From the NCBI GenBank assembly GCA_001896885.1, contig MKRJ01000011.1:275663-339662 (forward strand): a stretch of DNA of 64,000 nucleotides, in the 5' to 3' direction. A model generated the notes under the pieces. That model searched no databases, had not been told where the DNA came from, and saw only the letters and a list, made by a program, of their open reading frames with translations. Position 1 is the stretch's first letter. Every line of letters begins with the position of its first letter. The translations under genes and the position numbers were made by a program. Shown here one piece after another: positions 16,201-24,592 of this stretch. This stretch comes from Rhizobiales bacterium 65-79 (lineage in GTDB: Bacteria > Pseudomonadota > Alphaproteobacteria > Rhizobiales > Rhizobiaceae).

Positions 16201-18698
16201 AGGTTCGCGGCGATGGTGGCTGTATAGCCCGCGCCGGCCGCAGTACCGTCGCCGACCCGGATGGTGGTCGTCCCCGAACCCATGGCAAGGGCGTCGCCCT
16301 CCACCACATAGCCGTCGCTCGCGAACTGCATCCCCTCGCCGATCGGAAGTAAGCCTCCGCCGTTCGCATCGACCGTAACGGTGCCGCCGGTTCCGGTGAA
16401 GATGAGCAGCGCGGCGGGATCATAGGTCCCGTTGGCGCTGACGTCCGTATTGGTCCAGTTGGTTCCCGTCGCGCTCCATGTGCCGCTGCCGCCGACTAGC
16501 GCGCCGGGCGTGGTGGTCGTGCCGTTCCAGAAATCGAACGATCCCGAAGGCGGTGTGGTCGTGGCCGCCACCAGGAGGTTGATCTGGTTCGCCTGAGCCG
16601 TCTGCACGGTGAGGTCGCCTGCGGCGTAGCCGTCGGGCGTCGTGCCGACCGTGAGGCCCGCGCCGCCCAGCGTCCCGCCGTAGTCGAACAGGCGGTAGAG
16701 GCCGTTCCCGAACCCGCCGGCGTTGGCGACGTTGAGCGTGCCGTTCAGCGTCAGGTCGTTGGCGACGTCAAACAGCCCGGTGGTGGAGGGTGCTCCGAGC
16801 GCGACATCAACATTGGCCCCAGCGTCGAGTGCGAGGTTATTTATGGTGAGCGTCGAGCCCGAAGCGCCCGACAGCGTGCCGCCGCTCGCGATCGTCACGT
16901 CGCCGCCAACGGTGCCGCCGCCGCCCAGCGTGCCGCCCGAGGCGACGGACAGCGAACTGCCGGCTGCTCCCAGCGTGCCGTCGACCCTGAGCGTGCCGCC
17001 GGTGACATCGGTCGAGCCTGTGAACGCTCCGCTGTCGCCGGTGAGGACGGTCGTGCCGGCGATCTGCGTGATCGCGCCCGAGTTGGTGATCTGCGGGTCG
17101 AAGCTGTAGTTCGTGCCAGTGTGGTCGAATTCCAGCCCGGCCCCGGAGGAGAGGTCAACGGACGGAGCATCGAGCGTGCCCGGCGCCTGCAGAACGCCGC
17201 CTTGCATGCCGCCGATGACGACCGTGCCTGGTGAAACGACATAGATAGGAGTGCCGGAGACGCTGCCGCCGTTCGAAACGGTCAACACCCCCGAGATGTA
17301 AAGGTAGCTGCTGTTCGTCCATTTCGAGCCAGCCCCATCCACCGCGACCGCGCCGGTGGAGCCGATATTGCCGATGTCGCTGGAAACGCTGCCGCCATTG
17401 GTGACGTCCAGTGTGCCGTCCCCGCCGCCGCCGACATCGACTTCTTCGGCAATCGTCCAGGTCGAGCCGGTTCCGTCCACCGTGACCATGCCGTTGGAGC
17501 CCGAGCCGGCGCCGACATAACTGGAATCGCCGGAGACGCTGCCGCCGTTCTTGATGTCCAGCGTGCCGGTACCGTCGTGTCCGATATCGAAATAATCATC
17601 ATACGACCATTTCGAGCCAACACCCTCGACCGTGACCGAACCATGTGAATCTGCGGAGTAGCCGACTGAACCGAAGTCGCTGGAGACGCTGCCGCCGTTC
17701 GAAACGGTCAGCGTGCCATCGCCATAAAGACCCACATCGAATTCTCCGGCATTCGTCCATTTCGAGCCGGCCCCGTCCACGCTGACCGTGCCGGTGGACC
17801 CGGCTTGGGAGCCGATAACGCCGCTGGCGTCGGAAACGCCGCCGCCGCCCGAAACGGTCAATGTGCCGATGCCGCTGTTGCCGACATAAAGGTTGTCGGT
17901 GTTCGTCCAGGTCGAGCCCGCGCCGTCGACCGTGACCGTGCCGTCAGAGCCGGTTTGGTCGCCAATGACACCTTGGGCGTTGGCAACACTGCCACCATTC
18001 GAAACGGTCAGCGCGCCGGAGCCGTAACCACCGACTACAAGGTAGCTGCTGTCCTCCCATGTCGATCCTGCCCCATCCACTGCAACCGCGCCGGTGGAGC
18101 CGGCATTTTCGCCGACCACGCCGCTGGCGATGGCAACTCTGCCGGCGTTCCCGATGTTCAACGTGCCGGCGCCGGAATAACCGACAGCGAGGCTTTCTAT
18201 TGTCCACTTCGAGTCGACACCATCCACCGTCACCGCACCGTTGGAGCCAGCGCCGAATCCAATGTAGCTTGCGGGACCGGAGACGCTACCGCCGTTTCTA
18301 ATGGTCAGCGTACCCATCCCTAGGTTGCCGACAACGACGTTTATCTCATTTGTATTCCAAGCCGAGCCGGCGCCATCAACTGTGACTGCGCCGTTGGAGC
18401 CAGCCTTGTTGCCGATAACTCCGAGCGTGCTGGAAACGATGCCCCCGGCCTCGATATCGAGAGTGCCGCTACCAGCGTTGCCGACATAGAGGCCGGTTCC
18501 AATAATCCATGGACTTGGTTGAGCGACGCTTGGCACTGTCACCGTGTCGCCGTTGTCGATCACAACCTGAGCCCGCGCGGGGTCCGCGCCCGGCAGGACG
18601 GCAACAAGCCCGGCCAGGGCGGTCGAGCAGAGCAGCGCGCCCCGGCGCTTCGAGCCTGCAGAGAAGGGCGTGCCAACCTGGGCACGAGATATCTTCAT
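13206..18698 (-). CDS. Giant repeat-rich autotransporter (type Va secretion)
   Basis: About 1,830 residues. An extended signal sequence (MKISRAQVGTPFSAGSKRRG... cleaved near PARAQ) leads to a passenger built from about 15 copies of a roughly 45-residue unit with the core TVDGAGSTW...LYVG-SG-GTL-ISNGG. The units form two blocks, each closed by a QAPGTLDAP...YSFDPQI...GAFTG module. The last 280 residues, from about AVWTRGFGAWGSW to FSMKF, are an autotransporter beta-barrel. The repeats should form a beta-helix exposed on the surface, suggesting adhesion or biofilm function. The start is set at the Met before the signal peptide, with GGGGGCGG upstream. Four LuxR-type regulators lie immediately upstream. 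Confidence 0.9.
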   Translation of the reverse strand: MKISRAQVGTPFSAGSKRRGALLCSTALAGLVAVLPGADPARAQVVIDNGDTVTVPSVAQPSPWIIGTGLYVGNAGSGTLDIEAGGIVSSTLGVIGNKAGSNGAVTVDGAGSAWNTNEINVVVGNLGMGTLTIRNGGSVSGPASYIGFGAGSNGAVTVDGVDSKWTIESLAVGYSGAGTLNIGNAGRVAIASGVVGENAGSTGAVAVDGAGSTWEDSSYLVVGGYGSGALTVSNGGSVANAQGVIGDQTGSDGTVTVDGAGSTWTNTDNLYVGNSGIGTLTVSGGGGVSDASGVIGSQAGSTGTVSVDGAGSKWTNAGEFDVGLYGDGTLTVSNGGSVSSDFGSVGYSADSHGSVTVEGVGSKWSYDDYFDIGHDGTGTLDIKNGGSVSGDSSYVGAGSGSNGMVTVDGTGSTWTIAEEVDVGGGGDGTLDVTNGGSVSSDIGNIGSTGAVAVDGAGSKWTNSSYLYISGVLTVSNGGSVSGTPIYVVSPGTVVIGGMQGGVLQAPGTLDAPSVDLSSGAGLEFDHTGTNYSFDPQITNSGAITQIAGTTVLTGDSGAFTGSTDVTGGTLRVDGTLGAAGSSLSVASGGTLGGGGTVGGDVTIASGGTLSGASGSTLTINNLALDAGANVDVALGAPSTTGLFDVANDLTLNGTLNVANAGGFGNGLYRLFDYGGTLGGAGLTVGTTPDGYAAGDLTVQTAQANQINLLVAATTTPPSGSFDFWNGTTTTPGALVGGSGTWSATGTNWTNTDVSANGTYDPAALLIFTGTGGTVTVDANGGGLLPIGEGMQFASDGYVVEGDALAMGSGTTTIRVGDGTAAGAGYTATIAANLTGAGNLDKTDLGTLMLTGADSLGGNIMVDGGTLAISGGGSVSDTFGAIGNDTGSDGAVTVDGEGSTWTNTSSLVVGNSGAGTLGITNGGNVSSDGGSIGDGAGSIGAVTVDGAGSKWTMDSGLFIGASGAGTLDIKNGGGVSNTFGFVENGIVTVDGAGSTWANAGDLYVGGSGDGMLGVTNGGGVSSNGGHIGGNAGTTGTVTVDGPGSAWTMSSDLFVGGSGAGVLNIRQGGTVSNAWGFVDAGAGSRAATTVDGAGSTWTNNGSLYVGESGAGTLHISNGGAVVSTGDDILGANAGSNGSVTVDGDGSTLKSTGIQVGSGGDGTLVVSNGGVVSNSYGYIGAGSGSSGAVTVDGAGSTWTSTVELRVGGSGSGTLNISNGGLVDAASLSVGLDGGDGTVVIGGLQGGAPQAPGTLDAPVVNLYDSGALVFQHSDTTGYSFDPQIAGTGALEQVAGTTILTAGSGAFTGPTSISGGVLRVDGWIGNSAVTVNGGIVGGTGTVGDLIVEPGGTIAPGNSIGTLNVAGDVGFSAGSTYQVEVNAAGQSDLIAASGAAGIKGGAVDVLAGSGNYAPSTQYTILTADGGVNGTFDSVSSNFAFLAPTLTYDENNVYLELDRNGIDFDSIGGTPNERAAGQGVQSLDPGSAIYGAVLSLDIPSARAAFDALSGEVHASAQSVLIEDSRFVREAAVDRLRDAFDAVGATLTPVMSYAEGGPALAPATTDGLAVWTRGFGAWGSWSSDGNAARLDRSTGGLLMGADVPVGAWRFGVLTGYSYTSFDVKDRSSSGVSRNYHLGLYGGTQWGNLALRTGAAYTWHDLSFDRSVGFPGFSDQLAGGYSADTAQAFAELGYGFHAGNVAFEPFANLAYVSLSTDGFTERGGVAALKGKGMTTDATFTTLGVHASTDFDLGGIQATARGTLGWRHAFGNATPKSTLSFAGGSPFSIAGVPIAMDAAVIEAGLDFGISRNATLGLSYNGQFGSDVTDQSIRANFSMKF

Positions 18699-18800
18699 CG
18701 TTTGCCGCCCCCCATCGAACCGCTGCGCGCGGGCGTGAATCACCGCCGGCGGGTCAAAGTCCCGCAGCACTCTGCATAGCGAGTCGTGTCCGGATGCGCG

Positions 18801-18822
18801 TCACCCGATCGGACGATGTCGC
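18801..18822. promoter_or_regulatory. Candidate LuxR operator upstream of the autotransporter
   Basis: CCCGATCGGACGATGTCGCC at 18804-18823, centred on the palindrome CCGATCGG (18805-18812), lies about 110 bases before the autotransporter start. Near-identical sequences precede the first and last regulator genes of the tandem LuxR array. Confidence 0.45.
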
Positions 18823-18933
18823 CGTCTTCGCGTTGAGGATGTTTTCGCCCGGTGCGTGTCGACGCGCGGAAATGATCGCGGGCGTTCGCCTGTGGTCGTC
18901 CGGTCATCCTATCGGATGGCCGCGACGGAGAAC

Positions 18934-20082
18934 CTACTGGCGGGATGGCCCGATCGGAATCGAGAGCAGCAACCGGACAAGGGCCGCGGAGGAATGTACG
19001 TCGGCCTTGTGGAAGATGCGTTTGGCATGCGTCTTGACCGTGCTCAGCGAGACGCCGAGCGCGCGCGCGGTTTCGGGCAGGCCAAGGCCGCCGCCCAGGA
19101 GCGCGGCGACCCGCGTCTCGGCGGCGCTCAATCCCATCAGGAGGCGCAGATGTTCGGCTTGCGCCTCGGTGGAGGCTTGCGGATCGACGATCTGCACCAT
19201 GACGCGGGCCGTGGCGTCGAACGTATTCCACGGAGACAGCGTCGGAGGCGGCAACGGCGTCATGCGCACCAGCAGGGCCCGCCGGCCGGACGGGCGTTCG
19301 ACTTGCATCAATCCTTCCAGGCTGCTCTCCTCGCCTCTCGCCACGGCGAGCGCTTGCTTGAGCCTGGCGGCGAACCGCGGCGAATCTTCGTGTGTCTGCG
19401 CGGCGAGCGTCAATGGGTCGCCCTTGACTACGACGAGCCCGTCGGGCTGTCGCAGCAATCTTTCCGCATCCGAGGTCATCCTGAGGATGCTGCCATGCTG
19501 GTCCAGAAGTACGACGGCTCCGGACACCGTCGCAAGAAGCTGATCGGGCTCCCGCTGGTTGGCCGGCAAACGGCTTGCCAGGAGCGTGAGATCGATGGCG
19601 CGCGAGAGATGGGACTTCAGCCCGTCGAGGCGCGCCAGCGCGTCATCCGCGTTGTTCGCCCGCGCCGCCGACAGATTGAACAGGATACCCCCAGGCCCTT
19701 CCCCCGACAGGGAGGAATGCCTGACGGCGATGATCTGGGAAATCCCCTGCGGGGCAAGGATGTCGGCATAGAAGGCGCTGCGATAGAGGATTTCCTTCTG
19801 CACGACCATTTCCGTCGAGAGGGCACGGCCGACCGGCGCGTGCGCGAAGGCAAAGCCATAGGGATTCCTGGTGTGATGTTTCAGGAAAAATTCGTTCAGA
19901 TCCTCGCGCAGGCGACCGTGAATGATGAACCGATCGTCCCGCGAACTCGGCAGGTACAGGAGCATCCCGCTGTCGGCGCCCAGATAGTCGGCAATCCGTT
20001 CCAGCGCGCCGGACCAGAGTTCCGGTTGAGCCGACGCTTCGTATAGCGCACCGATGGCATTCGAATAGCTGGGCCTTCCCAT
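18934..20082 (-). CDS. LuxR-type HTH regulator (array member 1)
   Basis: A 382-residue regulator starting MGRPSYSNAIGALYEASAQP. The C-terminus is a LuxR/GerE HTH (LSAAETRVAALLGGGLGLPE, then TARALGVSLSTVKTHAKRIF). The N-terminal 200 residues resemble the sensory region of the other three members (YEASAQPELWSGALERIADYLG; then PAS-like GAVVLLDQHGSILRMTSDAE). No acyl-homoserine-lactone-binding signature or phospho-receiver is visible. It is next to the autotransporter and is its most likely regulator. An in-frame upstream start 26 codons earlier exists. Confidence 0.85.
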   Translation of the reverse strand: MGRPSYSNAIGALYEASAQPELWSGALERIADYLGADSGMLLYLPSSRDDRFIIHGRLREDLNEFFLKHHTRNPYGFAFAHAPVGRALSTEMVVQKEILYRSAFYADILAPQGISQIIAVRHSSLSGEGPGGILFNLSAARANNADDALARLDGLKSHLSRAIDLTLLASRLPANQREPDQLLATVSGAVVLLDQHGSILRMTSDAERLLRQPDGLVVVKGDPLTLAAQTHEDSPRFAARLKQALAVARGEESSLEGLMQVERPSGRRALLVRMTPLPPPTLSPWNTFDATARVMVQIVDPQASTEAQAEHLRLLMGLSAAETRVAALLGGGLGLPETARALGVSLSTVKTHAKRIFHKADVHSSAALVRLLLSIPIGPSRQ

Positions 20083-20207
20083 TGAGGCAGTCCCCGGTGG
20101 GTTGTCGGCGCCCGGTATCGTCCTAAAGGGTGATGCCGAAAAGCGCACCTGACACGGCAAGCCCGTGCCGACGCTATATCATTGCACGGAGAACGTGTAG
20201 TCCGCAT

Positions 20208-20228
20208 CATCCGATCGGACGATATCGC
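20208..20228. promoter_or_regulatory. Candidate LuxR operator upstream of array member 1
   Basis: TCCGATCGGACGATATCGCG at 20210-20229 contains the palindrome CCGATCGG (20211-20218) and matches the site before the autotransporter at 17 of 20 positions. It lies about 130 bases before the start at 20082. Confidence 0.45.
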
Positions 20229-20270
20229 GTGTGGATCGCGCGGGCTGCGCGGCGAGATCGCGCGGCGGCG

Positions 20271-21425
20271 TCAGTTCAACCCGCCGGTCGGGTCGATCGG
20301 CAAGGTGGCGAGCAGGCGCGCGAGGGCAACCTGCGAATGCACGCCGATCTTGTCGAAGCAGCGCTGGAGGTGCGTCTTCACGGTCGAAAGCGAAATGCCA
20401 AGCGCCTCCGCCGCCTGCGGCCCGGTAAGGCCGTCGGCGACGAGGATGGCGACCCTTGCCTCGGCCGGAGTCAGTCCGAGCGCGGCCTGAACCGTCGACG
20501 CATTCCGCTGCCTTTGCGTGGCCGGATCGACGACGAGGACCAGGACGCGCGCCGGCTCCAGCAGGTTCCAGAGCTCGAAGGCGGGCGGCGGCAGCGGCAC
20601 CGGCAGCACCAGGAGCGGCGGCGCTCCCGATGGGCGCGTGAGCCGCACGGGCTCGCCGAGCACGTCGCCGGTGCCGGCCGCGACCGCGAGCGCCTGCGCC
20701 AGTGCCCTTGCCAGCGCCGCATTCTCCGTGGGAAAGGCAGCGGCGAGCTGGAGACTGCCGCTACCGTCGATCGACAAGCCGTCACCCGTCCGAAGCAACA
20801 TCTCCGCCGCCGCGTTGGCGAACGTGACGCGGCCTCTTGTGTTGATGAGCAGCGCGGGATTGGGCATCAGTTGCAGCACGCTTGCCAACTGTTTCCCGCC
20901 TTCGGCGAGACGGCCGAGATGCAGCGTGCCGTCGAGCGCCCGATTGAGGTGCGGCAGCAGCCGCTGCATGCGGCGGACGTTGGGGACAGCCTGCTCCGCG
21001 CCGCGCGTCGACAGCATGAATCCAAATCCGCCCGTCCCGCCCTCAGTCGAACACGCATGATGCCTCGAGCTTATGGCATTTATGATGCCCTGCGGCTTGA
21101 GGACATCGGCATAGAAGTCCGTTCTCAACAATTGTCCGGGCTGCAAATACGAATTGGCGACGACGGCCTGGTTGACCGGGACGTCCTTCATCGCGACCGC
21201 CCATGGATTCCAGGCGTAATTGTTATGAAAGACGGCCGCGTACTCCTCCGACAGGCGGCCGTAGGTCGCGAGGACATGGCCGTTGCCGGCGGCGGGGATA
21301 TGGATCACCATCCCGCCGATCGCGCCGAGATGATCGGCGACGCCCGTGATAATTTCAGGCCAGCGGCCGGGATCGGCTACCGCGCCGTAAATCAGGTCGA
21401 GGAGGGCGTCCTGACGGCGGGCCAT
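20271..21425 (-). CDS. LuxR-type HTH regulator (array member 2)
   Basis: A 384-residue protein starting MARRQDALLDLIYGAVADPG. The N-terminal part has PAS-like segments (LLINTRGRVTFANAAAEMLL); the C-terminal HTH is LTPAEARVAILVADGLTGPQ followed by LGISLSTVKTHLQRCF. The first 300 residues are identical to member 3, but the C-terminal 85 differ at about ten positions. The upstream gene's TGA and this ATG are one base apart (21429-21423), suggesting translational coupling. The start inside the upstream gene is rejected. Confidence 0.85.
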   Translation of the reverse strand: MARRQDALLDLIYGAVADPGRWPEIITGVADHLGAIGGMVIHIPAAGNGHVLATYGRLSEEYAAVFHNNYAWNPWAVAMKDVPVNQAVVANSYLQPGQLLRTDFYADVLKPQGIINAISSRHHACSTEGGTGGFGFMLSTRGAEQAVPNVRRMQRLLPHLNRALDGTLHLGRLAEGGKQLASVLQLMPNPALLINTRGRVTFANAAAEMLLRTGDGLSIDGSGSLQLAAAFPTENAALARALAQALAVAAGTGDVLGEPVRLTRPSGAPPLLVLPVPLPPPAFELWNLLEPARVLVLVVDPATQRQRNASTVQAALGLTPAEARVAILVADGLTGPQAAEALGISLSTVKTHLQRCFDKIGVHSQVALARLLATLPIDPTGGLN

Positions 21426-22843
21426 GTCAGTTCCACCCGCCGGTCGGGTCGATCGGCAAGTTGGCGAGCAGATGCGCAAGGGCGACCTGCGAATGCACGC
21501 CGACCTTGTCGAAGCAGCGCTGGAGATGCGTCTTCACGGTCGAAAGCGAAATGCCGAGCGTCTCCGCCGCCTGCGGCCCGGTGAGGCCGCCGGCCACGAG
21601 GATGGCGACCCTGGCCTCTGCCGAGGTCAGTCCGAATGCCGACTGGATCGTCGATGCATTCCGCTTCCTTTGCACGGCCGGATCGATGACGAGGACCAGG
21701 ACGCGCGCCGGCTCCAGCAGGTTCCAGAGCTCGAAGGCGGGCGGCGGCAGCGGCACCGGCAGCACCAGGAGCGGCGGCGCTCCCGATGGGCGCGTGAGCC
21801 GCACGGGCTCGCCGAGCACGTCGCCGGTGCCGGCCGCGACCGCGAGCGCCTGCGCCAGTGCCCTTGCCAGCGCCGCATTCTCCGTGGGAAAGGCAGCGGC
21901 GAGCTGGAGACTGCCGCTACCGTCGATCGACAAGCCGTCACCCGTCCGAAGCAACATCTCCGCCGCCGCGTTGGCGAACGTGACGCGGCCTCTTGTGTTG
22001 ATGAGCAGCGCGGGATTGGGCATCAGTTGCAGCACGCTTGCCAACTGTTTCCCGCCTTCGGCGAGACGGCCGAGATGCAGCGTGCCGTCGAGCGCCCGAT
22101 TGAGGTGCGGCAGCAGCCGCTGCATGCGGCGGACGTTGGGGACAGCCTGCTCCGCGCCGCGCGTCGACAGCATGAATCCAAATCCGCCCGTCCCGCCCTC
22201 AGTCGAACACGCATGATGCCTCGAGCTTATGGCATTTATGATGCCCTGCGGCTTGAGGACATCGGCATAGAAGTCCGTTCTCAACAATTGTCCGGGCTGC
22301 AAATACGAATTGGCGACGACGGCCTGGTTGACCGGGACGTCCTTCATCGCGACCGCCCATGGATTCCAGGCGTAATTGTTATGAAAGACGGCCGCGTACT
22401 CCTCCGACAGGCGGCCGTAGGTCGCGAGGACATGGCCGTTGCCGGCGGCGGGGATATGGATCACCATCCCGCCGATCGCGCCGAGATGATCGGCGACGCC
22501 CGTGATAATTTCAGGCCAGCGGCCGGGATCGGCTACCGCGCCGTAAATCAGGTCGAGGAGGGCGTCCTGACGGCGGGCCATGTCAGTTCCACCCGCCGGT
22601 CGGGTCGATCGGCAAGTTGGCGAGCAGATGCGCAAGGGCGACCTGCGAATGCACGCCGACCTTGTCGAAGCAGCGCTGGAGATGCGTCTTCACGGTCGAA
22701 AGCGAAATGCCGAGCGTCTCCGCCGCCTGCGGCCCGGTGAGGCCGCCGGCCACGAGGATGGCGACCCTGGCCTCTGCCGAGGTCAGTCCGAATGCCGACT
22801 GGATCGTCGATGCATTCCGCTTCCTTTGCACGGCCGGATCGAT
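20532..22843. repeat. 1,156-bp tandem duplication spanning LuxR genes 2 and 3
   Basis: Sequence from about 20532 to 21687 is repeated head-to-tail from about 21688 to 22843 without differences that I could find. The unit holds the N-terminal 300 codons of one LuxR gene plus the C-terminal part of the next, so member 3 is a hybrid of members 2 and 4. The limits are approximate because flanking paralogues are also alike. Confidence 0.8.
21427..22581 (-). CDS. LuxR-type HTH regulator (array member 3, hybrid copy)
   Basis: A 384-residue protein, identical to member 2 through residue about 300 and identical to member 4 in its C-terminal 125 residues (from about the PPAFELWNLLEPARVLVLVI segment to PTGGWN). 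The HTH reads LTSAEARVAILVAGGLTGPQ and LGISLSTVKTHLQRCF. The mosaic is what unequal crossing-over between members 2 and 4 would leave. If expressed, it would join the sensor of one protein to the DNA-binding domain of another. The start is coupled to the stop of member 4 exactly as in member 2. Confidence 0.85.
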   Translation of the reverse strand: MARRQDALLDLIYGAVADPGRWPEIITGVADHLGAIGGMVIHIPAAGNGHVLATYGRLSEEYAAVFHNNYAWNPWAVAMKDVPVNQAVVANSYLQPGQLLRTDFYADVLKPQGIINAISSRHHACSTEGGTGGFGFMLSTRGAEQAVPNVRRMQRLLPHLNRALDGTLHLGRLAEGGKQLASVLQLMPNPALLINTRGRVTFANAAAEMLLRTGDGLSIDGSGSLQLAAAFPTENAALARALAQALAVAAGTGDVLGEPVRLTRPSGAPPLLVLPVPLPPPAFELWNLLEPARVLVLVIDPAVQRKRNASTIQSAFGLTSAEARVAILVAGGLTGPQAAETLGISLSTVKTHLQRCFDKVGVHSQVALAHLLANLPIDPTGGWN

Positions 22844-23755
22844 GACGAGGACCAGGACGCGCGCCGGCTCCAGCAGGTTCCAGAGCTCGAAGGCGGGCGG
22901 CGGCAGCGGCACCGGCAGCACCAGGAGCGGCGGCGCACCCGAGGGGCGCGTGAGCCGCATGGGCTCGCCGAGCGTGTCACCGGTCCCGGCGGCGACGGCG
23001 AGCGCCTGTGAGAGTATCCTGGATAGCGCCGTATTCTCGGCGGGAAAGGCGGCGGTGAACTGGAGATCGCCACTGCTGTCGATCAACAGTCCGTCACCCG
23101 TCCGCAGCAGCGCCTCCGCCGCCGCATTCGCGAGTACGATGCAGCCTCGTGCGTTGATCAGCAGGGCGGGGTTGGGCGTCAGTTGCAGCACGCTTGCCAA
23201 TTGTTGCCTGCCGTCGGCGAAACGGCCAAGCTGCAGCGAACCCTCCAGCGCCCGGTTGAGATGCGGCACCAGGCGCTGCATCCGGCGGATGTGACGATGG
23301 GCCTCCCCAATGCCCCGAGCCGACAGGCAGAAGCCGAATCCGCCGACGGCGCCGTCTTGAGACAGTGAGATGTTCTTGACGTTCATGATGTCCACGATGC
23401 CTTGAGGTCGCAGAACGTCGGCATAGAAGCCGGATTTGAACAGTTCGCTCGGCTGGAGAAGCGAACTGACGATGACAGCCTGACCAACCGGAACGTCGAG
23501 CATGGTTCTCGCCCAGGGGTTCCACTGGTAGTGTTCCCGGTAGACCGTCCCGCACTCTTCGGACAATCTGCCGTTGATGATCGTGGCCCGACCCTTGCCC
23601 AGGGCCGGGACGTGCGTAACCATTCCGCCGACCGCGCCCAGATGATCGGCGACATGCGTGAGAATTTCCGGCCAGCAGCCGGGATCGGCGATCGCGCCGT
23701 AGATATGATCGATAAGAGAGGACTTCGGCTTCGATGTCGCAAGCCTGTGCCGCAT
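22583..23755 (-). CDS. LuxR-type HTH regulator (array member 4)
   Basis: A 390-residue regulator, first in transcription order. The sensor half (SLIDHIYGAIADPGCWPEIL; LINARGCIVLANAAAEALLR) is related to members 2 and 3 but clearly diverged; the HTH is LTSAEARVAILVAGGLTGPQ with ISLSTVKTHLQRCF. The chosen start MRHRLATSKPKSS aligns with the starts of its paralogues and has GGGGG ten bases before; a start 24 codons upstream is possible. It is likely the first gene of the operon of members 4, 3 and 2. Confidence 0.82.
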   Translation of the reverse strand: MRHRLATSKPKSSLIDHIYGAIADPGCWPEILTHVADHLGAVGGMVTHVPALGKGRATIINGRLSEECGTVYREHYQWNPWARTMLDVPVGQAVIVSSLLQPSELFKSGFYADVLRPQGIVDIMNVKNISLSQDGAVGGFGFCLSARGIGEAHRHIRRMQRLVPHLNRALEGSLQLGRFADGRQQLASVLQLTPNPALLINARGCIVLANAAAEALLRTGDGLLIDSSGDLQFTAAFPAENTALSRILSQALAVAAGTGDTLGEPMRLTRPSGAPPLLVLPVPLPPPAFELWNLLEPARVLVLVIDPAVQRKRNASTIQSAFGLTSAEARVAILVAGGLTGPQAAETLGISLSTVKTHLQRCFDKVGVHSQVALAHLLANLPIDPTGGWN

Positions 23756-23840
23756 CCCCGCAAAACCCCCGTTTCGCGCATGGGTCCCGGTTATGGCCGG
23801 TACGCCGAAATCCTTTCTATCCTCCATTCGAGGGAGACAC

Positions 23841-23932
23841 GTCCCCCGATCGGGGGATGATCGCTCATCTCTTCGTGATGTCGTAAACGTTCCGCTAACG
23901 AGACGACCGTAATCCTACGATCGGGGGACGAC
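23841..23932. promoter_or_regulatory. Pair of candidate LuxR operators upstream of array member 4
   Basis: A perfect 14-bp palindrome CCCCCGATCGGGGG (23843-23856) followed by ATGATCGC, and 70 bases on CTACGATCGGGGGACGACGC (23915-23934). Both share the CGATCGG-(A/G)-GAY pattern with the sites at 18805 and 20211. They lie between the LuxR array and the rightward small membrane gene, so could serve both. Confidence 0.45.
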
Positions 23933-24021
23933 GCAGTCGCCTGGACGTGATTCCTTGAAAACAGAGCGCGCGGGCGCGGCCAGCGGCCATGCGCGACCCG
24001 GCCCTGTTCGAGGAACCCGCC

Positions 24022-24279
24022 ATGGACTATGTCGGCTACATGGCTTCGTCCCTTGTGTTTCTGACTTTCTACATGAAACACATGATCCCGCTGCGCGTGG
24101 TGGCCCTTTTCAGCAATGTAGCGTTTCTCACCTACGGGATCGGCATGCATCTCATGCCGGTCGCTCTGCTGCATTGCGCGCTTATCCCCATCAACCTCTA
24201 TCGATTGGTCCTGGCGATCCGCGACGACCGGCGACCGATGACCGGCGCAATGCCAACGCCGTCGCGCCGGATGACATAG
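24022..24279 (+). CDS. Small multi-pass membrane protein
   Basis: An 85-residue protein starting MDYVGYMASSLVFLTFYMKH with about three hydrophobic segments (16-20 residues each) and a charged tail. GAGGA lies seven bases before this ATG; an earlier ATG at 23989 lacks a ribosome site. Similar small segments occur at the N-terminus of some alphaproteobacterial membrane-bound cyclic-nucleotide-binding proteins, but no such domain follows. It is divergent from the LuxR array and shares its upstream palindromes. Confidence 0.55.
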   Translation: MDYVGYMASSLVFLTFYMKHMIPLRVVALFSNVAFLTYGIGMHLMPVALLHCALIPINLYRLVLAIRDDRRPMTGAMPTPSRRMT

Positions 24280-24592
24280 AGCTTCTCGTCCGGACGAGCG
24301 TTGTCGCCGTCAAGGCCGGTGACGATGCATTTGCAGGCGAACTCCTCCCGAAGCTTCCGGAAACCGCCGACGCCGTCGTGCTGAAGTTCCGCTTTCACGC
24401 GTCGCCGGGCGGGCCAGAGGTGGTTGCGCTTTTCGAGAGCGGTGCGTCCCTGATCCCCTTATCGGAAGAACCGACTATCTCCATCACCGCCAGACTTGCG
24501 GCCATCAGGATCGGCGCGGATGATCCGGAAGAGCGCCGACGGTAGATCGCGATTGTTGCCGAAGACGCAGCGCGCGATCCGGCGCCAGCGTC
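24280..24592. other. Stretch with ambiguous open frames
   Basis: The rightward frame ending at 24545 (DDIELLVRTSVVAVKAGDDA... VALFESGASLIPLSEEPTIS) reads like a protein but begins inside the membrane-protein gene in another frame. The leftward frame 24198-24398 is equally open. It may be a 5'-truncated gene; I cannot decide. Confidence 0.35.

Noticed and set aside
13206..18698. Regularly spaced repeats that could be mistaken for a CRISPR array
   Set aside because: The period is about 140 bases, copies are imperfect, and the sequence is one open frame encoding beta-helix repeats.
20130..22740. Antisense frames of 484 and 438 codons across the LuxR genes
   Set aside because: They are exact shadows of the LuxR genes, duplicated with them, and resemble no protein family.
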